Below, one piece after another: positions 23,281 through 31,451 of a DNA stretch of 64,000 nucleotides. The stretch comes from Ectopseudomonas alcaliphila. Its GTDB lineage: Bacteria > Pseudomonadota > Gammaproteobacteria > Pseudomonadales > Pseudomonadaceae. The notes below the pieces were generated by a model. That model did no database searches. It saw only the letters and a list, made by a program, of their open reading frames with translations, and was not told the origin of the DNA. Where the stretch lies: positions 496,001 through 560,000 of the forward strand of contig NZ_FNAE01000001.1 of the NCBI RefSeq assembly GCF_900101755.1, in the 5' to 3' direction. The position numbers were made by a program, and so were the translations under genes. The first letter of the stretch is position 1; every line of letters starts with the position of its first letter.

Positions 23281-24480
23281 ATGAACAGTTCTGCATCCGA
23301 CGCCGCGACGAGCCTGTCGCCGGGCGCGATCCTTCTCATTCAGCTCGCCCTGGCCCTCGGCGGCTTCGCCATCGGCACCGGCGAGTTCGCCATCATGGGC
23401 CTGATGCCCAACGTCGCCGCCGACCTTGGCGTCAGCGAGCCGCAGGTCGGCCATGTGATCAGCGTCTACGCCCTCGGCGTGGTGGTCGGCGCACCGGTGC
23501 TGGCCCTGCTCGGCGCCCGCCTGCCACGGCGCATCCTGCTTCTGCTGCTGATGGGCTGCTTCGCCCTCGGCAACTTCGCCAGCGCTCTGGCACCGAGCTA
23601 CGAACCGCTGCTGATCTTCCGCTTCATCGCCGGCTTGCCGCACGGCGCCTACTTCGGCATCGCCATGCTGGTGGCCGCCTCCATGGCGCCCCCGCACAAG
23701 CGCGCCAAGGCGGTGAGCCGGGTGCTGGCGGGCCTGACCGTGGCCATCCTCATCGGCAACCCGCTGGCCACCTGGCTCGGCCAGTTCATGAGCTGGCGCT
23801 ACGCCTTCGCCCTGGTCGGCATCATCGCCATCACCACCATCGCCATGGTGGCGATCTTCCTGCCGGCCGACCCCCACGAGCAGCGCAGCAGCCCTGCTGG
23901 CGAACTGCGCGCCTTCAATCGCGCACCGATCTGGCTGGCGCTGGGCATCGGCTCCATCGGTTTCGCCGGGATGTTCTGCGTGTTCAGCTACATGGCCCCG
24001 ACCCTGCTTCACGTTACCCAGGTCGGCCCCGGCTGGATTCCCCTGGCCATGGGCGTGTTCGGCGCCGGCTGCATCGTCGGCAACAGCGCCGGCGGCTGGT
24101 TGTTCGACCGCCTGCGCCTGCGCGCCGTGGCCTGGATTCTGGCCTGGAGTACGCTGGTGCTGCTGGCCTTCCCCTTCGCCGCGCACAGCCTGTGGACCAT
24201 CCTGCCGGCGATCTTCGCCCTGGGCACCATGATCGCCCTAGGCCCGGCTCTGCAGACCCACCTGATGGACGTCGCCACTGGCGCGCAGACCCTGGCAGCA
24301 GCCTCCAATCACGCCGCCTTCAACGTCGCCAATGCGCTGGGCCCGTGGCTCGGCGGCCTGGCCATCAGCGCCGGGATGGGCTGGACCATCACCGGCTACA
24401 TCGGCGCCGCGACCGCCATCGGCGGCCTGCTTTTGTTTGCCTGGGCGTGGAAGGTGCAGCAGAGAAACGCAGCAGTCTGA
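23281..24480 (+). CDS. MFS transporter, AraJ/YdhP-type efflux protein
   Basis: 399 residues, twelve membrane segments. The start LALALGGFAIGTGEFAIMGL with MPNVAADLG is diagnostic of the sugar-efflux/AraJ-like DHA1 subfamily, as are LPRRILLLLLMGCFALGNFA and GLPHGAYFGIAMLVAASMAP. HAAFNVANALGPWLGG is the conserved segment near TM11. Substrates of this group are usually drugs, purines or sugars and cannot be told from sequence. It follows the LysR gene. Confidence 0.9.
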   Translation: MNSSASDAATSLSPGAILLIQLALALGGFAIGTGEFAIMGLMPNVAADLGVSEPQVGHVISVYALGVVVGAPVLALLGARLPRRILLLLLMGCFALGNFASALAPSYEPLLIFRFIAGLPHGAYFGIAMLVAASMAPPHKRAKAVSRVLAGLTVAILIGNPLATWLGQFMSWRYAFALVGIIAITTIAMVAIFLPADPHEQRSSPAGELRAFNRAPIWLALGIGSIGFAGMFCVFSYMAPTLLHVTQVGPGWIPLAMGVFGAGCIVGNSAGGWLFDRLRLRAVAWILAWSTLVLLAFPFAAHSLWTILPAIFALGTMIALGPALQTHLMDVATGAQTLAAASNHAAFNVANALGPWLGGLAISAGMGWTITGYIGAATAIGGLLLFAWAWKVQQRNAAV

Positions 24481-24545
24481 ACAGGTGCGTGAGGTGACTC
24501 GGGCAATGTATCTTCTACCTCCCGAGCCACCAACGAACCCGCCCG

Positions 24546-25103
24546 ATGATTGTTCAGCGTTTACGCTTCGCCCTGATCGCTACCACCTTGTTCACCGCCC
24601 TGAACGTCCAGGCGCAGGTGGAAGTCGAGGCCAACGCCGGCCTGCTGGCAGCGAAGATTTCCGAAGAAATCGCTCCAGGCGACTACGAGAAATTGCTGCA
24701 GGGCTTGCGCGCCAATCCGGGCAAGCACAAGCGCAAGGTCGTGCTGCTCGACAGCATAGGCGGCAGCGCCCCGGAAGCCATACGCATGGGCCGCCTGCTG
24801 CGCGAAACCGGCTTCGAGGCGCTGGTGCCTTCAGGTGGTATGTGCCAGGGCAGTTGCATCTACCTGCTCGCTGCCGGCACCAAACGCACCATCAACGGCC
24901 ACGTTGCCCTGCGTCGCCCCCCCTTCCCTGCTGGCGACTCGGCACTGGCACAGACCGCCCATGGCAGCCAGCCGTTCAGCCCGGCCAGGTACTTTCGTGA
25001 CATGGGTGTCGACGTAAGCCTGGCGGAAGAGATCTATCAAGTCGCGCCAGGGCGCTTGCGTCTGCTGAGCAAGGATGAGCTGGTGCGCTATCGGCTGAAA
25101 TAG
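24546..25103 (+). CDS. Periplasmic ClpP/crotonase-fold-like protein (COG3904-like)
   Basis: 185 residues with a signal peptide (FALIATTLFTALNVQA). The mature part resembles periplasmic proteins related to ClpP: KVVLLDSIGGSAPEAIRMGR is the beta-strand/GG oxyanion region, and ALVPSGGMCQGSCIYLLAAG is in the place where ClpP has its catalytic serine (here Ser within QGSC, flanked by two cysteines). A catalytic His and Asp are not obvious, so activity is uncertain. The flanking cysteines could form a disulfide. An intrinsic terminator follows 20 bases after the stop. Confidence 0.75.
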   Translation: MIVQRLRFALIATTLFTALNVQAQVEVEANAGLLAAKISEEIAPGDYEKLLQGLRANPGKHKRKVVLLDSIGGSAPEAIRMGRLLRETGFEALVPSGGMCQGSCIYLLAAGTKRTINGHVALRRPPFPAGDSALAQTAHGSQPFSPARYFRDMGVDVSLAEEIYQVAPGRLRLLSKDELVRYRLK

Positions 25104-25123
25104 CGATACGGACTTGCGGGGAT

Positions 25124-25155
25124 AAAGCCCCGGCATCGCGCGATGCCGGGGCTTT
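25124..25155 (+). terminator. Intrinsic terminator
   Basis: AAAGCCCCGGCATCGCG and CGATGCCGGGGCTTT form a near-perfect 15-bp stem, followed by TCTTCATATT. It ends the ClpP-like gene transcript. Confidence 0.85.
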
Positions 25156-25249
25156 CTTCATATTCTTCGCATTCTCGCGGGGGGATACGCTTGACACCGG
25201 ACTGGCAATTAAGTGTTAGCTGTCGATGACTTGGCACTATCCATTAGCA

Positions 25250-25815
25250 CGCCGCCTGGCCTGATGGGTTTCGCCCCTTACGGGCGAGTCACTTTCTCTT
25301 GCTTGCCCAAGAGAAAGTAACCAAAGAGAAGGGCACCCCACCATCCGGCCCCGGCTTCGCCGGGGTTCCCTCGCTCCATCACCGCTCCAGGGGCCCGCCG
25401 TGAAGGGCCATCCCTGGCCCATCACGGCTCTCGCGGCATCCATGCCGCTCAACCCCTTCCACGGTGATTCCACTCGGCCTCCTGAAGGGGACTTGGGCGT
25501 CGTCTGTGCAATCGCGCTTTCAGAGCAAAGACAAAGCGCAGTCGCCGCAAAGGTCAATTCTGTGGAGCTTTTGCAAGCTCGCGACCTGGTCCCCTTCAGG
25601 AGGCCGAGTGGAGGTGTTGCGTAGGGGAGCGAGCCGCATGGATGCGGCGAGAGGCTTAATGGGCCAGGGATGGCCCATGTAAGCCGGCCCCCGGAGCAGC
25701 GCCGGAGCGAGGGAAGTTTCGCGTAGCGAAACCCGGATGTCGGGGTGCCCTTCTTTGGCACACCTTTCTTGGGCAAGCAAGAAAGGTGTGGCGCCCGTAA
25801 GGGGCGCAACCCAAA
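25250..25815. repeat. Large imperfect palindromic non-coding element
   Basis: The 826-base gap between 25103 and 25930 holds this element. Outer arms CGCCCCTTACGGGCG (25272) and CGCCCGTAAGGGGCG (25792) face each other; CCAAGAGAAAG faces CTTTCTTGGGC; GCCATCCCTGGCCCAT (about 25410) faces ATGGGCCAGGGATGGC (about 25659); inner arms CCACTCGGCCTCCTGAAGGG (25470) and CCCTTCAGGAGGCCGAGTGG (25592-25611) are perfect. The open frames inside, up to 190 codons, follow the repeat and are not convincing genes. I recall similar elements as dispersed repeats in Pseudomonas and Xanthomonas genomes; their origin is unclear. Confidence 0.7.
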
Positions 25816-25929
25816 CGCTCAGCGCACGCGGTAATAGATAGTGCTAAGTCAGCAAGCAAGACGCACACAAACTTGCCAGGTCGGTGTCAACTCGCACTTT
25901 CCCCAAACTATGCGAAGAACTTTTTTTCC

Positions 25930-27231
25930 TCAGAACAGAAAGGTCAGCGCCAGGTTGAACAACATCGCCGCGACGAAGCCGATGGGCGCGGCGCGCAGCA
26001 GCAGTTGCGAGAACAGTGTCGAGCGCACCTTGTCGTCCGTGCACGAGCCCAGCAGCAGGCTGCCGCCCGAGGAAAACGGCGAGATCGAGGTGGCCTGGGC
26101 ACCTACGACGATGGCGATGAAGATGATCATCGGGTCGATCGACATCGAGGCCGACAGCGGCAGCACCATCGGGAACAGCGCCGGCGTCACCACGCCGAGC
26201 GTACTGGCGAAAATCGACATCAGTGCCGCCACCACACCGAATGCCACCGGAACCATCAGCGGCGGGATGTTGCCGCCGATCCAGGACGCCAGCGCATCGA
26301 TGGTGCCGGCCTTGATCGCGATCGAGATCAGCATGCCGACGCCGCAGATCATGATCAGCGTGGCCCAGGGTACGGAGGCGATGGCCTTGCGCTCGTCACC
26401 GAGCTTGAGCAGCAGTGCGATCACCGAGAACACGCTGGCGATCAGGCCGATATCCACCTTGCTGTTGATGAACCTGACTGTGGTGTTGTCCGGGAAGGCC
26501 AGCAGCGCCAGTGGCGCGGCGAGTACCAGCACCATCATCAGCAGAGTCAGCAGCAGGGTCAGTTTCTGTTCGCGGTTGAAGGCCTCCGGCAGATCGGCGG
26601 CGAGCACCGCATTCTTCAGGTTGCGGCCATGGCCACCGAGGAAGACGAAGGCGCTGATCACCAGAACCGGAATGATCGCGGTACTGGCGAAGATCGCCAG
26701 GGCGTTGACGAAGGCTTCGCTCTCGGGCATGCCGGCACCGGTCATCAGGCCGCGGAAGATGATGCCACTCTGGCTGGAAACGAAGTTGGCTCCGGCCAGC
26801 GCGCCGTAGTTCACCGCCATGCCGCCGAGAAACAGGCTCATACCGGTACGCTGGCACAGCAGCAGGGTCAGCGGCGCCATGAAGGCCAGTACGGTGTAGT
26901 AACCGGCGCCCATGGCGGCAATCACCCCCGAGGTCAGCAAAATGGCATAGGGCAGCAGGTGCGGCACGCCACGGCAGCAATACAGCAGATGCCCGGCGAG
27001 TTTTTCCAGGGTGCCGTTGACGGTGGCGAAGCTGTAGAACAGACAGACCGAGAAGATCACGAAGAAGATCTTCAGCGGCCACATGTTGATGATGTCACCC
27101 GGGCTCAGGCCCATGCCGAAGCAGCCGAGCAAATAGGCGAAGGCGATGGCAAACAGGCCGATGTTGATCTTGGTGGTGTACCCCAGCGCGACGGCGAGGA
27201 CGATCGCGGCGACGACGAGCAAGCTCATCAT
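25930..27231 (-). CDS. MatC-like dicarboxylate carrier
   Basis: 433 residues from the ATG at 27231, with AAGGAG seven bases upstream; the long open frame above it belongs to the amidohydrolase region. About twelve membrane segments. MMSLLVVAAIVLAVALGYTT and GLFAIAFAYLLGCFGMG are the MatC N-terminal domain (PF07158), and GGSLLLGSC with ATSISPFSSGG near the C-terminus is a motif of the ArsB/NhaD/SLC13-like ion-transporter fold. It probably imports a di- or tricarboxylate by proton or sodium symport. It is 37 bases downstream of the amidohydrolase gene, in one operon. Confidence 0.85.
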   Translation of the reverse strand: MMSLLVVAAIVLAVALGYTTKINIGLFAIAFAYLLGCFGMGLSPGDIINMWPLKIFFVIFSVCLFYSFATVNGTLEKLAGHLLYCCRGVPHLLPYAILLTSGVIAAMGAGYYTVLAFMAPLTLLLCQRTGMSLFLGGMAVNYGALAGANFVSSQSGIIFRGLMTGAGMPESEAFVNALAIFASTAIIPVLVISAFVFLGGHGRNLKNAVLAADLPEAFNREQKLTLLLTLLMMVLVLAAPLALLAFPDNTTVRFINSKVDIGLIASVFSVIALLLKLGDERKAIASVPWATLIMICGVGMLISIAIKAGTIDALASWIGGNIPPLMVPVAFGVVAALMSIFASTLGVVTPALFPMVLPLSASMSIDPMIIFIAIVVGAQATSISPFSSGGSLLLGSCTDDKVRSTLFSQLLLRAAPIGFVAAMLFNLALTFLF

Positions 27232-27268
27232 GGTTTGACTCCTTTTGTTGTTCTGATGTGAGCGACGG

Positions 27269-28090
27269 TTACGCCGAGGCGAAACCGAACAGGGTTGCGG
27301 GGTTGTCCACCAGAACGCGGCGGCGCTCCTCGGGCTTGGGCAGCAGGGCCTCGAGCAGCGCGAACTGCTGATCGTAGCGGGTCTGCGATTCGAACTGGGT
27401 GTTGGGCCAGTCACTGCCCCAGAGGAAGCGCCCCACTCCGCCACAGGCATCACGCAGACGCGCCTCGATAGCCTGGGCACGCGCCAGGTCTGACTGACTG
27501 CGGTAGGCCGCCGACAGCTTGATCCACACCGGCGCCTGGCCGAGCAGATCGAAGAAGGCGTCATGCTGGGCAGCGTCCAATTGCACGCTCGGTGCCGGCA
27601 GGCCGAAGTGATCGATCACCACCGTCACCCCTGCTTCAAGGATCGCCGGCACGATCAGCGCCAGATCGCCGAAACCGCGCTGGATCTCCACCTGCCAGCC
27701 GCGCTGCGCCAGGCGGCGGAACAGACCATTCCAGGCCGCGCCGGTGTAATCCTCCAGCGCCTTGCCGATCAGGTTCAGGCGTATACCCACCACGCCTGCG
27801 ACGGCCAATTCGTCCAGCTCGGCATCGCTGATCTGCGCATCGACCACCGCCACGCCGCGCAGGCGCTGCGGGAAGCGCTGCAGCGCCTGGACCATGTAAT
27901 GGTTATCGGTGCCGAGAAAGCTGGGCTGGATCAGCACCCCATGGGATAAGCCACAGCCGTCCAGGTGGGCCAGGTACTGCTCTACGGTGGCGTCATAGCT
28001 GGGGCTGTAGCGGCGACCGGGAACCATGGGCAGGTCCTGGCGAAAGATGTGCGCATGGGTGTCGATGCCGGTGATTCCGGCATAAGGCAT
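27269..28090 (-). CDS. Amidohydrolase family protein (2-pyrone-4,6-dicarboxylate lactonase-like)
   Basis: 273 residues from the ATG at 28090 (MPYAGITGIDTHAHIFRQDL). Metal-binding features of PF04909: DTHAHIF at the start, VTVVIDHFGLPAP near residue 170, and GRFLWGSDWPNTQFE near 226. The closest functional relatives are LigI-type lactonases and 4-sulfomuconolactone hydrolases; the substrate is probably a cyclic carboxylate lactone. The ribosome site is poor, and an ATG at 28165 lies next to the palindrome at 28163-28188. It is first of a two-gene operon with the MatC-like carrier, divergent from the GntR gene. Confidence 0.85.
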   Translation of the reverse strand: MPYAGITGIDTHAHIFRQDLPMVPGRRYSPSYDATVEQYLAHLDGCGLSHGVLIQPSFLGTDNHYMVQALQRFPQRLRGVAVVDAQISDAELDELAVAGVVGIRLNLIGKALEDYTGAAWNGLFRRLAQRGWQVEIQRGFGDLALIVPAILEAGVTVVIDHFGLPAPSVQLDAAQHDAFFDLLGQAPVWIKLSAAYRSQSDLARAQAIEARLRDACGGVGRFLWGSDWPNTQFESQTRYDQQFALLEALLPKPEERRRVLVDNPATLFGFASA

Positions 28091-28162
28091 GGGCGTCACG
28101 AAGCGATACCTCTGTCGATTTTTGTACGAGCCGGCCGGTACGAGCGACTCCTTCTTATAAAA

Positions 28163-28188
28163 CATCTATTCATATATATGAATAGATG
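28163..28188. promoter_or_regulatory. 26-bp perfect palindrome, probable GntR operator
   Basis: CATCTATTCATAT followed by ATATGAATAGATG, a perfect inverted repeat in an AT-rich patch between the divergent amidohydrolase and gntR genes. HutC-type repressors bind AT-rich inverted repeats of this kind in their own promoter. It could also act as a promoter spacer; no experiment is known to me. Confidence 0.65.
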
Positions 28189-28270
28189 ACTGTATCTATA
28201 GAGATCGAGTGCTGTCAATCTGCAGGCCAGTGGTAAAGTGACGGCCGGTCGAACTGCGGATTTGAGGTTT

Positions 28271-29008
28271 ATGAGCAACACGGCTCTGGGACAGGACGAA
28301 CGCCTGCCGCTGTATCAGCGGTTACGCGATGAAATGCTGGGGAAAATTGCCGCGGGCGAATGGCTGCCTGGCGAGGCCATCCCTACCGAAGCGGAGTTGA
28401 CCCGGCAGTACGGGGTGGCTGTGGGTACGGTGCGCAAGGCTGTGGAAACACTGGTCAGCGAGGGCCTGCTGCTGCGCGCTCAAGGCCGCGGCACCTTCGT
28501 ACGGCGGCCGAACTTCGACGGCTCGCTGTTTCGCTTCTTCCGCCAGGTCAACGCCAGCGGCCAGTCGCAGGTGCCGCAGAGTCGTATCCTTGAGTGCCGC
28601 CAGGTACCTGCCGATGCTAGCGCCAGCAAGGCGCTGAAGCTGAGCGAAGGCGAGCCATGCATCTTCCTGCAGCGCCTGCGCCTGATCGACGGCCGCCCGC
28701 TGTTCCATGAACGCATCTGGCTACCGGCCTCGCGCTTCGGCGCCTTGCTGGACATCTCACCCGACGATTTCCCGCAGTTGCTCTATCCCTTCTACGAGCA
28801 GCACTGCGGCCAGCGCATCGCTTCGGCCCAGGAGACCCTCACGGTTTCGGCCGCCGATGCCGAGCTCGCCGCCATTCTTGGCGTGGCCGAGGCCAGCCCG
28901 AGCGTGGTGATCGAACGCACCGCATTGGGCTACGACCGCACGCCGCTGGAATATCGTCTGTCCCGCGCGGCGGCGGAGAACTTCCGCTATCAGGTGGAAA
29001 TCAGCTAA
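28271..29008 (+). CDS. GntR/HutC family transcriptional regulator
   Basis: 245 residues from the ATG at 28271, with GAGG upstream. The N-terminal winged helix is clear: LPLYQRLRDEMLGKIAAGEW, IPTEAELTRQYGVAVGTVRK, LLLRAQGRGTFVRRP. The C-terminal UTRA effector domain follows (GEPCIFLQRLRLIDGRPLFH ... IERTALGYDRTPLEYRLSRA). It should repress the divergent amidohydrolase-MatC operon and perhaps the convergent CitMHS gene, with release by a carboxylate ligand. The operator candidate is the palindrome at 28163-28188, 83 bases before the start. Confidence 0.92.
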   Translation: MSNTALGQDERLPLYQRLRDEMLGKIAAGEWLPGEAIPTEAELTRQYGVAVGTVRKAVETLVSEGLLLRAQGRGTFVRRPNFDGSLFRFFRQVNASGQSQVPQSRILECRQVPADASASKALKLSEGEPCIFLQRLRLIDGRPLFHERIWLPASRFGALLDISPDDFPQLLYPFYEQHCGQRIASAQETLTVSAADAELAAILGVAEASPSVVIERTALGYDRTPLEYRLSRAAAENFRYQVEIS

Positions 29009-29028
29009 GCGCTGGCGTGCGCACGCAA

Positions 29029-29052
29029 AACGCCCGGGCAAGCCCGGGCGTT
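29029..29052. terminator. Bidirectional intrinsic terminator
   Basis: AACGCCCGGGC and GCCCGGGCGTT pair perfectly around AA, between the gntR stop (29008) and the convergent CitMHS stop (29076). A/T bases flank both sides. Confidence 0.8.
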
Positions 29053-29075
29053 AGATGCGGTACCGGCTGGACTTG

Positions 29076-30386
29076 TCAGAACAAACCGAGTGCCCAGGCG
29101 GCGCCGAACAGTACCAGCGAGAAGCCCCACATCCACCACAGCGAGTAACGGATGTGCCGGCCCAGATCCAGCCCGGCCAGGCCCAGTGCCAGCCACAGCG
29201 CTGGCGAGAACGGGCTGATGAAGGTGCCGATGATGTTGCCGATGGTCAACGCATAGACCACGCTGGCCGGCTCCACGCCCTGAGCTCCCACCACTTCCAG
29301 GGTCACCGGCAGCAGGCCGAAGTAGTAGGCGTCGGTACTCAGCATCAGTTCCATCGGCAGGCCGAACAGGCCGAGCACGATGTGCATCTGCCCCACCAGC
29401 GGCGCCGGCAGTACCTGCGCCAGGTCCTGGGCGATGGATGTAAGCATGCCGGTGCCGGTGAAGATGCCGAGCATCGAACCCGCCGCCAGAATGATCATGC
29501 CCATGCTCAAGGCCGCCGGAGCATGCGCCGAGATGCGCTGCATCTGCGCCTTGCCACCCGGATAGTTGATCAGCAGCGCCAGGCACAGGCCGATCATGAA
29601 GATATAGCCGGCCGGCAGCACGCCGGAGAACAGCGAGACCAGCACCGCGAGGAACAGCACGGCGTTGGCCCAGAGCAGACGCGGGCGTTCCAGCTCGCGC
29701 TCCTCGGCACTCGGCTCATGCAGGTCAGTGCTGGTTTCCACCAGTACACCTTCGTCCCCGGTCGTACCGGCTGCGATACGGCGTTGCTCACGCCAGCCCA
29801 GCAGCGCCGCCAGAGCGACCAACAGCACCACACCGATGCCCTGAATGGTGATCAGCGGACGCCATAGTTCGGTGACTTCGATACCGGTCACCGCCGAGGC
29901 ACGGCCCAGCGGTCCAGCCCAGGGCAACATGTTGAAGATGCCGGCACCGAGCGCCAGCAAAAGCAGCATCAGGTAAGGGCTCATGCGCAGTTGCTTGTAC
30001 AACGGCAGCAACGCGGGAACGGTGAGCAGGAAGGTGGTGGCGCCGGCGCCGTCGAGATGCGCCAGCATGCCGATCACCGCGGTGGCCACGGTCACCGCGA
30101 TCACGTTGCCGCGGGTCAGACGCACCATGCCGCCGATCAGGGGGCGGAACAGCCCGGTGTCCTGCAGCACGCCGAAGAAGGTGATGGCAAACACGAACAT
30201 GGTGGCAATCGCAGTGACGCGGCCAATGCCATCGGTGAAGAAACCGGAAATCGCCTCCGGGCCAAAGCCCGCGGCCAGGGCGCCCAGCAGCGGCACCACG
30301 ATCAATGGCAGAACAGGCGACATGCGCCCTATGAGCAGCAGCACAACCAGGCTGCAGATGGTCAACAGGCCAATCAGGGTCAGCAA
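29076..30386 (-). CDS. CitMHS family citrate/metal-H+ symporter
   Basis: 436 residues if it starts at the TTG at 30386, which has GAGGAG eight bases upstream; an upstream ATG at 30419 would include this ribosome site in the coding sequence and is less likely. About twelve membrane segments. LLTLIGLLTICSLVVLLLIG and PLIVVPLLGALAAGFG are CitMHS N-terminal features; MLAHLDGAGATTFLLTVPAL is the conserved substrate/ion region; LMLSTDAYYFGLLPV and IGNIIGTFISPFSPALWLAL close the protein. Members import citrate complexed with Mg or Ca, or related tricarboxylates. Together with the MatC-like carrier and amidohydrolase it suggests a carboxylate utilisation locus. Confidence 0.9.
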   Translation of the reverse strand: MLTLIGLLTICSLVVLLLIGRMSPVLPLIVVPLLGALAAGFGPEAISGFFTDGIGRVTAIATMFVFAITFFGVLQDTGLFRPLIGGMVRLTRGNVIAVTVATAVIGMLAHLDGAGATTFLLTVPALLPLYKQLRMSPYLMLLLLALGAGIFNMLPWAGPLGRASAVTGIEVTELWRPLITIQGIGVVLLVALAALLGWREQRRIAAGTTGDEGVLVETSTDLHEPSAEERELERPRLLWANAVLFLAVLVSLFSGVLPAGYIFMIGLCLALLINYPGGKAQMQRISAHAPAALSMGMIILAAGSMLGIFTGTGMLTSIAQDLAQVLPAPLVGQMHIVLGLFGLPMELMLSTDAYYFGLLPVTLEVVGAQGVEPASVVYALTIGNIIGTFISPFSPALWLALGLAGLDLGRHIRYSLWWMWGFSLVLFGAAWALGLF

Positions 30387-30549
30387 AGCGATTTCTCCTC
30401 TTTTTCTTGTAGATCGCACGAAAGGCGCGCGCGGAGGCTAAGACGCGAACCTTTCAATAACCTTTAAGCGCTCTACAGAAGCAGTTGGAAATGTCAGAGG
30501 AGATGTCACGCCATGCCTGAGCACAGAGCCGCGACTCAGGGCACTTTGC

Positions 30550-31077
30550 TTAACCCTTGAAAATCTTGACCCGCTCCAGCCAGGCCAAATCGAGTCGCGT
30601 CTGCTCGATGTCCAGCCCCTGCTGCTCCATCGCCTCGCGATGGCTGTCGATCTCGCGCACCATCTGGCTCAGCTCGCTGGAATTGCCATCGAGCTGATGC
30701 ATCTGGGTCACCCCCAGGTGGTAGAAGCGCAGCAGTTTCATGGCGCTTTCATCGCCCTGCGCCACGCCCGCTTTGACGTGATGCATGACATTGGTGACGC
30801 GCATCAGACTGCGCTTGAGTCGCCAGCCGTAAACGGCCGGTGCCATGAACGGCCGCGACCAGAGTTGCTGGCGCACCAGCGCAATGGTCAGGCCGAGCCC
30901 CACCACCACACCGAGCAGGTTCCACTTGAAATTGTCGCCACCGGGCGTGCCGAACAGCTGCGTGCTCAGCGTGGCGCAAAGCATGGCCAGCGCCACGAAA
31001 ATGACCGCTATCACCAGCGTGCTGCGGCGGGTCCGTTGGCGGTAGTAGACGGGGTCGATGGCTTGAATTTCGAACAT
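30550..31077 (-). CDS. DUF3087 family membrane protein
   Basis: 175 residues from the ATG at 31077 (MFEIQAIDPVYYRQRTRRST). Two membrane segments: LVIAVIFVALAMLCATLSTQ (about 21-40) and NLLGVVVGLGLTIALV (about 53-68). The C-terminal cytoplasmic part is helical and charged (LSQMVREIDSHREAMEQQGL, IEQTRLDLAWLERVKIFKG), coiled-coil-like. This matches DUF3087, a gammaproteobacterial family of unknown function. It is monocistronic and divergent from the SulP gene. Confidence 0.82.
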   Translation of the reverse strand: MFEIQAIDPVYYRQRTRRSTLVIAVIFVALAMLCATLSTQLFGTPGGDNFKWNLLGVVVGLGLTIALVRQQLWSRPFMAPAVYGWRLKRSLMRVTNVMHHVKAGVAQGDESAMKLLRFYHLGVTQMHQLDGNSSELSQMVREIDSHREAMEQQGLDIEQTRLDLAWLERVKIFKG

Positions 31078-31451
31078 GCGCGAAGGTTTCCTACGGCAAC
31101 GGTTTTGTGGCGACACGATGCCTGAGAGGCGGCGGCGGGTCGAGCGCAGAATCCGTCGTGCGCTCTTTACACCTTTGGCCGCCCGTGGTTGAGGCTCGAA
31201 AAATCCATGCCGATAAGGTAAAGTTCGCCCCCTCCGACACCGTACTGGCTGCATCCGCATGACCACTCTCGCCTGGCTGCCTACGCCACCATAAGTTCTC
31301 GCCCCCCCTGGCGCCTCTCTGGTCCCGCACTCCGTGCGTGGTCATTCTTTCCGTGCGCGTGTCACGGCCTTCATCTCGACAAGTCATCCGTATCGCCCTC
31401 GAGCCACATACCCACCGCTCGACCGCGCGCTGCATTGTTCAGGACTTACCG
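31078..31451. other. 374-base divergent intergenic region, nothing further recognised
   Basis: Between the DUF3087 and SulP starts. Open frames here are short and have no family resemblance. No REP, attC-like or clear promoter motif was found by eye; it presumably holds both promoters. Confidence 0.5.

Noticed and set aside
25237-25809. 190-codon open frame on the minus strand
   Set aside because: It runs through the large palindromic element, has no ribosome site and its sequence is dictated by the inverted arms.
25873-27261. 462-codon plus-strand open frame
   Set aside because: Complement of the MatC-like carrier; the Gln/Arg/His/Asp-rich translation is a composition effect.
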